From positions 1-9,789 of the forward strand of contig JAFATP010000236.1 of assembly GCA_019243895.1 (NCBI GenBank): a DNA stretch of 9,789 nt. The letters are read 5' to 3'. Within the stretch, counting starts at the first letter, position 1. Every line of letters starts with the position of its first letter. Position numbers and translations under genes: made by a program. This DNA comes from Alphaproteobacteria bacterium (GTDB lineage Bacteria > Pseudomonadota > Alphaproteobacteria > Rickettsiales > SXRF01). A model generated the notes under the pieces. The model searched no databases and was not told the DNA's origin. It was given only the letters and a program-made list of their open reading frames with translations. Below, in pieces: positions 6,906 through 9,789 of the stretch.

Positions 6906-6931
6906 TTACGCCGCTTCGCAGGAAATGTCAT
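6903..6931 (-). promoter_or_regulatory. Candidate sigma-70-type promoter for rsmB operon
   Basis: Read on the minus strand: -35 ATGACA (6931-6926, one mismatch to TTGACA), a 17-base spacer, then -10 TAAAAC (6908-6903, four of six). Initiation about 6-7 bases downstream would fall at about 6896-6897, directly at the chosen rsmB ATG, implying a leaderless or nearly leaderless message. That fits the absence of a Shine-Dalgarno. Confidence 0.4.
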
Positions 6932-7631
6932 GGCCCGAAACATCATTCTTTTTGCCGCCGCCGCCCTGTGGGCCGGCGCCGCCGCGGCGCAAGCGCCGAT
7001 GCCGCGCAATGTCACGGTCAGCGGCGAGGGGAAGGTGGAAGCCGTGCCCGACCGCGCCATTCTGCCGGTGACGCTGGAGAATAAGGAAAAAACGCTGGCG
7101 CTGGCCAAGCAGAAAAACGATGCGCAGGCGGCTGCCCTGATGAAAGTGGCGGAAAGCTTCGGCCTGCCGAAGGAGAAGCTTAAGACCACGGGGTTTTACC
7201 TGGCGCCGCAATACCGTTTCGAGCCGGGCACTAACCGGCAGATATTTGACGGGTACCTGGTCAGCCGGTCAATCGAATTGACGCTGGATAAGCAGGAGCA
7301 GACCGAAGAGGTGATTGCGGCGTTGGCCAAGGCGGGCATCGACCGCATCCAGGGTTTGCGCTTCACCCTTTCTCATCCCAAGGAACAGGAGGCGCAGGCG
7401 CGCAAGGAGGCGATGGACGATGCGCGCGCGAAGGCTTCGCAGCTTGCGGCGGCGGCGGGTGCGAAGCTCGGCCCGGTGATGACCATCCAGCTTCAGGGGG
7501 GCGGTTGGCGCGACGCCCCGCGCCCGGTTTTCGCCGCCGCGATGGCCAAGGCGGAAGCGGTGCCTCCGCCGGTGCTGCCGGGGCTGGAAACGCTGGAACA
7601 GCAGGTGACGGTGACGTATGAACTCCAGTGA
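6930..7631 (+). CDS. SIMPL domain (DUF541) periplasmic protein
   Basis: A 233-residue exported protein of the SIMPL/DUF541 group (YggE-like), whose molecular role is poorly known; E. coli YggE has been linked to reduced oxidative stress. Residues 1-22 form a signal peptide (MARN, hydrophobic core, AAAQA cleavage site). The mature part opens with 'RNVTVSGEGKVEAVPDRAIL' (26-45), the family's start motif. It continues with a Lys/Gln/Ala-rich helix, 'LKTTGFYLAPQYRF', 'YLVSRSIELTL' and 'ARKEAMDDARAKASQLAAAAG', and ends in 'QQVTVTYEL', the expected last strand. AGGAAA at 6920-6925 supports the start at 6930. The last 14 bases overlap the following DUF1674 gene in another frame, so the two are likely co-transcribed. 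Confidence 0.88.
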   Translation: MARNIILFAAAALWAGAAAAQAPMPRNVTVSGEGKVEAVPDRAILPVTLENKEKTLALAKQKNDAQAAALMKVAESFGLPKEKLKTTGFYLAPQYRFEPGTNRQIFDGYLVSRSIELTLDKQEQTEEVIAALAKAGIDRIQGLRFTLSHPKEQEAQARKEAMDDARAKASQLAAAAGAKLGPVMTIQLQGGGWRDAPRPVFAAAMAKAEAVPPPVLPGLETLEQQVTVTYELQ

Positions 7632-7773
7632 TGCGCCGAAGAAAAAGCCGGCAGCGAACGAGGATGCACCGGATAGCGGCGGCAGCCCGCCCGCCGCGCC
7701 GCCGCCTAAGCCGAAACCTGATCCCACCCGCTACGGCGACTGGGAAATCAACGGTCGCTGCATCGATTTTTAA
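7618..7773 (+). CDS. DUF1674 / SDHAF4-family protein (succinate dehydrogenase assembly factor-like)
   Basis: A 51-residue protein: a flexible Lys/Pro/Ala-rich N-terminal half, then the highly conserved C-terminal motif 'DPTRYGDWEINGRCIDF' (35-51), which ends exactly at the stop codon as in other members. Mitochondrial SDHAF4 binds the flavinated SdhA subunit and aids its assembly with SdhB; the bacterial DUF1674 proteins are presumed to do the same, though that is inference here. The ATG at 7618 lies inside the 3' end of the SIMPL gene (14-base overlap), with the frame fixed by the C-terminal motif. The family is widespread in alphaproteobacteria and is often found next to rsmB. Here it is on the opposite strand to rsmB and separated from it by the SIMPL gene. 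Confidence 0.87.
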   Translation: MNSSDAPKKKPAANEDAPDSGGSPPAAPPPKPKPDPTRYGDWEINGRCIDF

Positions 7774-7837
7774 TTTTTAGTTCATAGTGATGCGGTATAA
7801 GGGTGAAGGTTGCTTGTGCGGCGCACCAAACTTCATC

Positions 7838-7866
7838 TTGCCCGGCGGCGGCAATTGAGGTAAAAT
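7838..7866 (+). promoter_or_regulatory. Candidate sigma-70-type promoter for xseB-ispA
   Basis: TTGCCC (7838-7843) is followed by a 17-base spacer and TAAAAT (7861-7866), five of six matches to the -10 consensus. Initiation near 7873 would give a leader of about 25 bases that includes AAAGGG (7880-7885), 11 bases before the xseB ATG. It lies in the only sizeable intergenic gap of the right half, 7774-7896, where a transcription start for xseB and ispA is expected. I saw no convincing terminator for the preceding gene in this gap. Confidence 0.5.
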
Positions 7867-7896
7867 TCTTCCTTTGTTTAAAGGGTTTGCGCGACC

Positions 7897-8145
7897 ATGA
7901 GTGACACGACCACGCCGGATATCACCGGCTATTCATTCGAGCAGGCGATGACGGAGCTGGAGCGCATCGTTAAGCGGCTGGAAGCGGGATCGACCGACCT
8001 GGAAAGCGCGCTGGCGGATTATGCGCGCGGCAGCGCCTTGCAGCTTCACTGTCAGCGCCGCTTGGAAGAGGCGCGCATGAAAGTGGAAGCGGTGATGAGG
8101 GCGCAAGACGGAACTCCGGCGCTGCAGCCTTTTGAGGAAGGCTGA
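7897..8145 (+). CDS. xseB: Exodeoxyribonuclease VII small subunit
   Basis: Small subunit of exonuclease VII, which together with XseA degrades single-stranded DNA from both ends into short acid-soluble oligonucleotides. The 82-residue length is normal. The conserved core is visible: 'SFEQAMTELERIVKRLEAG' (13-31), 'LESALADYARGSALQLHCQRR' (39-59) and a terminal helix 'LEEARMKVEAV', together forming the predicted helical hairpin. AAAGGG at 7880-7885 supports the start. The large-subunit gene xseA is not in the window. The gene precedes ispA by 38 bases, a common bacterial pairing. Confidence 0.93.
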   Translation: MSDTTTPDITGYSFEQAMTELERIVKRLEAGSTDLESALADYARGSALQLHCQRRLEEARMKVEAVMRAQDGTPALQPFEEG

Positions 8146-8183
8146 TCTCCGGTATCAATTATTTTTAAGGGAATGGTGAATCT

Positions 8184-9152
8184 ATGGTGGTGAGACTCCG
8201 CGGCGGTCTGCAAGAAGCGCTGAAACAGGTGGCCGAGGCGCTGGAAGAGCGCATGGCGGAATTGCTGCATGAGCCGGAGCAGGACGGCGTCACCGTGGTG
8301 CCGATGGGCGGCCAGCTTGCCGCCAACGACGGCGCGCAGGATATCCAGGGCGAAGAAAAAGTGCTGGAAGCCATGCGCTATTCGGTGCTTTCCGGCGGCA
8401 AGCGCCTGCGCCCGTTCCTCACCGTGGCATCCGCCGGGCTGTTCGGCGTAAGCCAGGATTCCGCCATTGAAACCGCCGCCGCCATCGAATTCATTCACAC
8501 CTATTCGCTGGTGCATGACGATCTTCCGGCGATGGATAATGACGCGGTGCGCCGCGGCAAGCCGAGCTGCCATATCGTGTTCGGCGAGGCGGCGGCCATT
8601 CTGGCGGGCGACGGCTTGCTGACCTACGCGTTCCAGGTGCTGTCCGACTCGCGCGTGCACGCGGACCCGGCGGTGCGCTGCGAGCTGATGCGCTCGCTGG
8701 CGGTGGCCTCCGGCTTCGTCGGCATGGTGGGCGGGCAGATGATGGATCTGGAGGCGGAGAATAAAGAGTTGAACGTGGATCAGATCATCCGCCTGCAACG
8801 CCTGAAAACCGGCGAGCTCTTCGCCGTTTCCTGCGAAGCCGGCGCCATTCTCGGCAAGGCGCCGGGCATGATGCGCCAGATGCTGCGCGCCTATGCGCAT
8901 GATCTCGGCCTGGCCTTCCAGATCGTGGACGACCTGCTGGATGTGGAAGGCACGCGCACCGAGACCGGCAAGGCGGTGAATAAAGACCGCATCGCCGGCA
9001 AGGCGACGCTGGTGTCCGTGCTGGGGATTAACCGCGCGCGCGAGCATGCGCAGATCCTGGCGTCCCAGGCCGTTTCCCATCTGGACGTGTTTGACAAGAA
9101 AGCGGATGTGCTGCGCCAGCTCGGGGATTATGTCATTTCCCGCAAGTTCTGA
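8184..9152 (+). CDS. ispA: Polyprenyl (farnesyl) diphosphate synthase
   Basis: Condenses isopentenyl diphosphate with DMAPP/geranyl diphosphate to make farnesyl diphosphate for undecaprenyl, ubiquinone and other isoprenoids. The 322-residue all-helical trans-prenyltransferase has GGKRLRP (71-77), the first Asp-rich motif DDLPAMD (112-118) with the two-residue insertion and upstream Tyr107 typical of bacterial FPP synthases, GDGLLTYAF (142-150), KTGELF (208-213), FQIVDDLLD (245-253) with the second Asp-rich motif, and GKATLVS (272-278). The stretch before GGKRLRP is about 25 residues longer than usual and includes an acidic, low-complexity segment (about 28-57). AAGGGA at 8167-8172 supports ATG 8184. 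Chain length (C15 versus C20) cannot be fixed with certainty. Confidence 0.92.
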   Translation: MVVRLRGGLQEALKQVAEALEERMAELLHEPEQDGVTVVPMGGQLAANDGAQDIQGEEKVLEAMRYSVLSGGKRLRPFLTVASAGLFGVSQDSAIETAAAIEFIHTYSLVHDDLPAMDNDAVRRGKPSCHIVFGEAAAILAGDGLLTYAFQVLSDSRVHADPAVRCELMRSLAVASGFVGMVGGQMMDLEAENKELNVDQIIRLQRLKTGELFAVSCEAGAILGKAPGMMRQMLRAYAHDLGLAFQIVDDLLDVEGTRTETGKAVNKDRIAGKATLVSVLGINRAREHAQILASQAVSHLDVFDKKADVLRQLGDYVISRKF

Positions 9153-9175
9153 GCCGGGCGCCGCATTACCCGCGA

Positions 9176-9589
9176 ATGAGTGACTCGGTGATGTACGCAC
9201 AAACGTTTATCGACGCCGCGCTGAGCGGTTTCGTGCTGCCGCTGCGGGCCGACGCCGCGTTTTTCGCGCTGCGCGAATTCGGGCGGATGTCGGTGGGCGC
9301 GGTGGCGGCCGCGGTGTTGGGAAGGGTATGCATCCACGCGCTGCATTGGGGCATGGGCCGGGCATTGCGGGTAATGCGCGACCGCGGGAAGATTTACGTG
9401 CGCCTCACGCCGAAGCTGGAAACCATCGCGCCGCGCGTGCTGGCCTTCGCGCTGCTGTTCACGTGGTGGGGCCTGGGCGCCGTGTGGCCGTTTTTCGCCG
9501 GATTTTTCCGCATGAAGCTCCCTCTCGCGCTGGCGCTGGTAGCGATCGGCCAGGCGGGGTATTATACGGTGAGCGCATATTGGTTATGA
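9176..9589 (+). CDS. Small integral membrane protein, weakly YqaA/DedA-like
   Basis: A 137-residue polytopic membrane protein that I cannot assign firmly. Hydrophobic segments lie near residues 10-24, 38-60, 86-111 and 116-136, with a basic loop at about 61-84 (RALRVMRDRGKIYVRLTPK). The first part, 'GFVLPLRADAAFFALREFGRMSVGAVAAAVLGRV', is reminiscent of the N-terminal half of YqaA/VTT-domain (DedA-type) proteins. It lacks the acidic residue and the GN motif usually seen there, so homology is only suggested. It starts 23 bases after ispA, with no clear Shine-Dalgarno. In many bacteria dxs occupies this position. The next gene begins 7 bases after its stop. Confidence 0.6.
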   Translation: MSDSVMYAQTFIDAALSGFVLPLRADAAFFALREFGRMSVGAVAAAVLGRVCIHALHWGMGRALRVMRDRGKIYVRLTPKLETIAPRVLAFALLFTWWGLGAVWPFFAGFFRMKLPLALALVAIGQAGYYTVSAYWL

Positions 9590-9596
9590 GCACAAT

Positions 9597-9789
9597 ATGA
9601 CCGATCATGATATAGTGCCGCTCCCCTTCAATCATCCCGTCGCGGTAGCATTACGGCGTCAGATGAAAGGCGATTTCATCGACGCTATTTCGCACCTCCC
9701 GGCATCGGACTGGAAATGGGGGGCCGAAGCGAAACTCGTTTTATTCGGAAGCACCTTAATGCATCAGATTCATTATATCGATGGCATCG
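9597..9789 (+). CDS. Unrecognised gene, 5' part only (runs off the window)
   Basis: An open frame of 64 full codons starts at ATG 9597 and stays open to the window edge. The peptide begins MTDHDIVPLPFNHPVAVALR and later reads 'ISHLPASDWKWGAEAKLVLFGSTLMHQIHYIDGI'. No signal peptide or membrane segment is obvious in the visible part, and I do not recognise the family. Support comes from the 7-base spacing to the preceding gene on the same strand and from the lack of stops. Against it, there is no clear ribosome binding site. The codon use is more AT-rich than in ispA. Confidence 0.5.
   Translation, partial: MTDHDIVPLPFNHPVAVALRRQMKGDFIDAISHLPASDWKWGAEAKLVLFGSTLMHQIHYIDGI

Noticed and set aside
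6896..7189. 98-residue N-terminal extension of RsmB
   Set aside because: It would overlap the first third of the SIMPL gene, and its residues are low-complexity. The NusB-like domain begins right after the ATG at 6895.
7774..7837. Possible terminator after the DUF1674 gene
   Set aside because: T-rich DNA follows the stop but no stem precedes it. The short palindrome GTGC-GGC-GCAC further on lacks a T-run.
8052..9200. Long minus-strand open frame of 382 codons
   Set aside because: It is antisense to xseB and ispA, both firmly identified. The product is His/Gln/Ala/Arg-rich and shows no family motif.
1..9789. CRISPR array, tRNA, rRNA, toxin-antitoxin or defence system
   Set aside because: I saw no regularly spaced repeats, no cloverleaf-like segment and no gene with defence-system motifs in the window.

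Overview
The window looks like chromosomal DNA from a GC-rich alphaproteobacterium. The clearest lineage clue is a 51-residue protein ending in PTRYGDWEINGRCIDF, the signature of the DUF1674/SDHAF4 family. In many alphaproteobacteria this family is encoded near the 16S rRNA methyltransferase gene rsmB and the epimerase gene rpe, as it is here. I cannot place the organism more precisely.

Left region (1-1772): the window opens inside an insertion sequence, read on the minus strand, whose transposase N-terminus resembles the IS1595 family. The element ends near position 145 and has cut into a gene for a multi-pass membrane protein, probably a GT-C (family 39-like) glycosyltransferase, leaving only its 3' part (155-724). 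An extended-SDR NAD-dependent sugar epimerase gene follows 7 bases later (732-1772). This part looks less GC-rich than the rest and has the character of a surface-glycan accessory segment.

Central region (1784-6895, minus strand): six or seven tightly packed genes are read leftward in the order rsmB, a 50-residue unknown protein, rpe, yacG, cysT, cysW, cysA. Every junction is a stop/start overlap or a 2-base gap (TGATG, TAATTATG, TAATG, ATGA, TGATG, ATGA), so this looks like one translationally coupled operon. It joins rRNA methylation, the pentose phosphate pathway, a zinc-ribbon gyrase inhibitor and a sulfate/thiosulfate ABC importer. No periplasmic sulfate-binding protein gene is in the window. 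cysA and the epimerase gene converge with only 11 bases between them.

Right region (6930-9789, plus strand): a periplasmic SIMPL-domain (DUF541) protein gene starts 34 bases from rsmB in the opposite direction, with candidate promoters that interlock in the gap. Its 3' end overlaps the DUF1674/SDHAF4 gene by 14 bases. After a 123-base spacer with a good sigma-70-like promoter come xseB (exonuclease VII small subunit), ispA (farnesyl diphosphate synthase, with an enlarged N-terminal region), a small membrane protein, and the 5' end of an unrecognised gene that runs off the window.

Most of this is core metabolism. The less ordinary parts are the IS-disrupted membrane glycosyltransferase gene, the unknown 50-residue protein locked between rsmB and rpe with its own ribosome binding site, the coupled operon that places yacG and an orphan CysTWA transporter behind rpe, and the compact rsmB/SIMPL divergent promoter region. 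I found no tRNA, rRNA, CRISPR array or convincing defence system.
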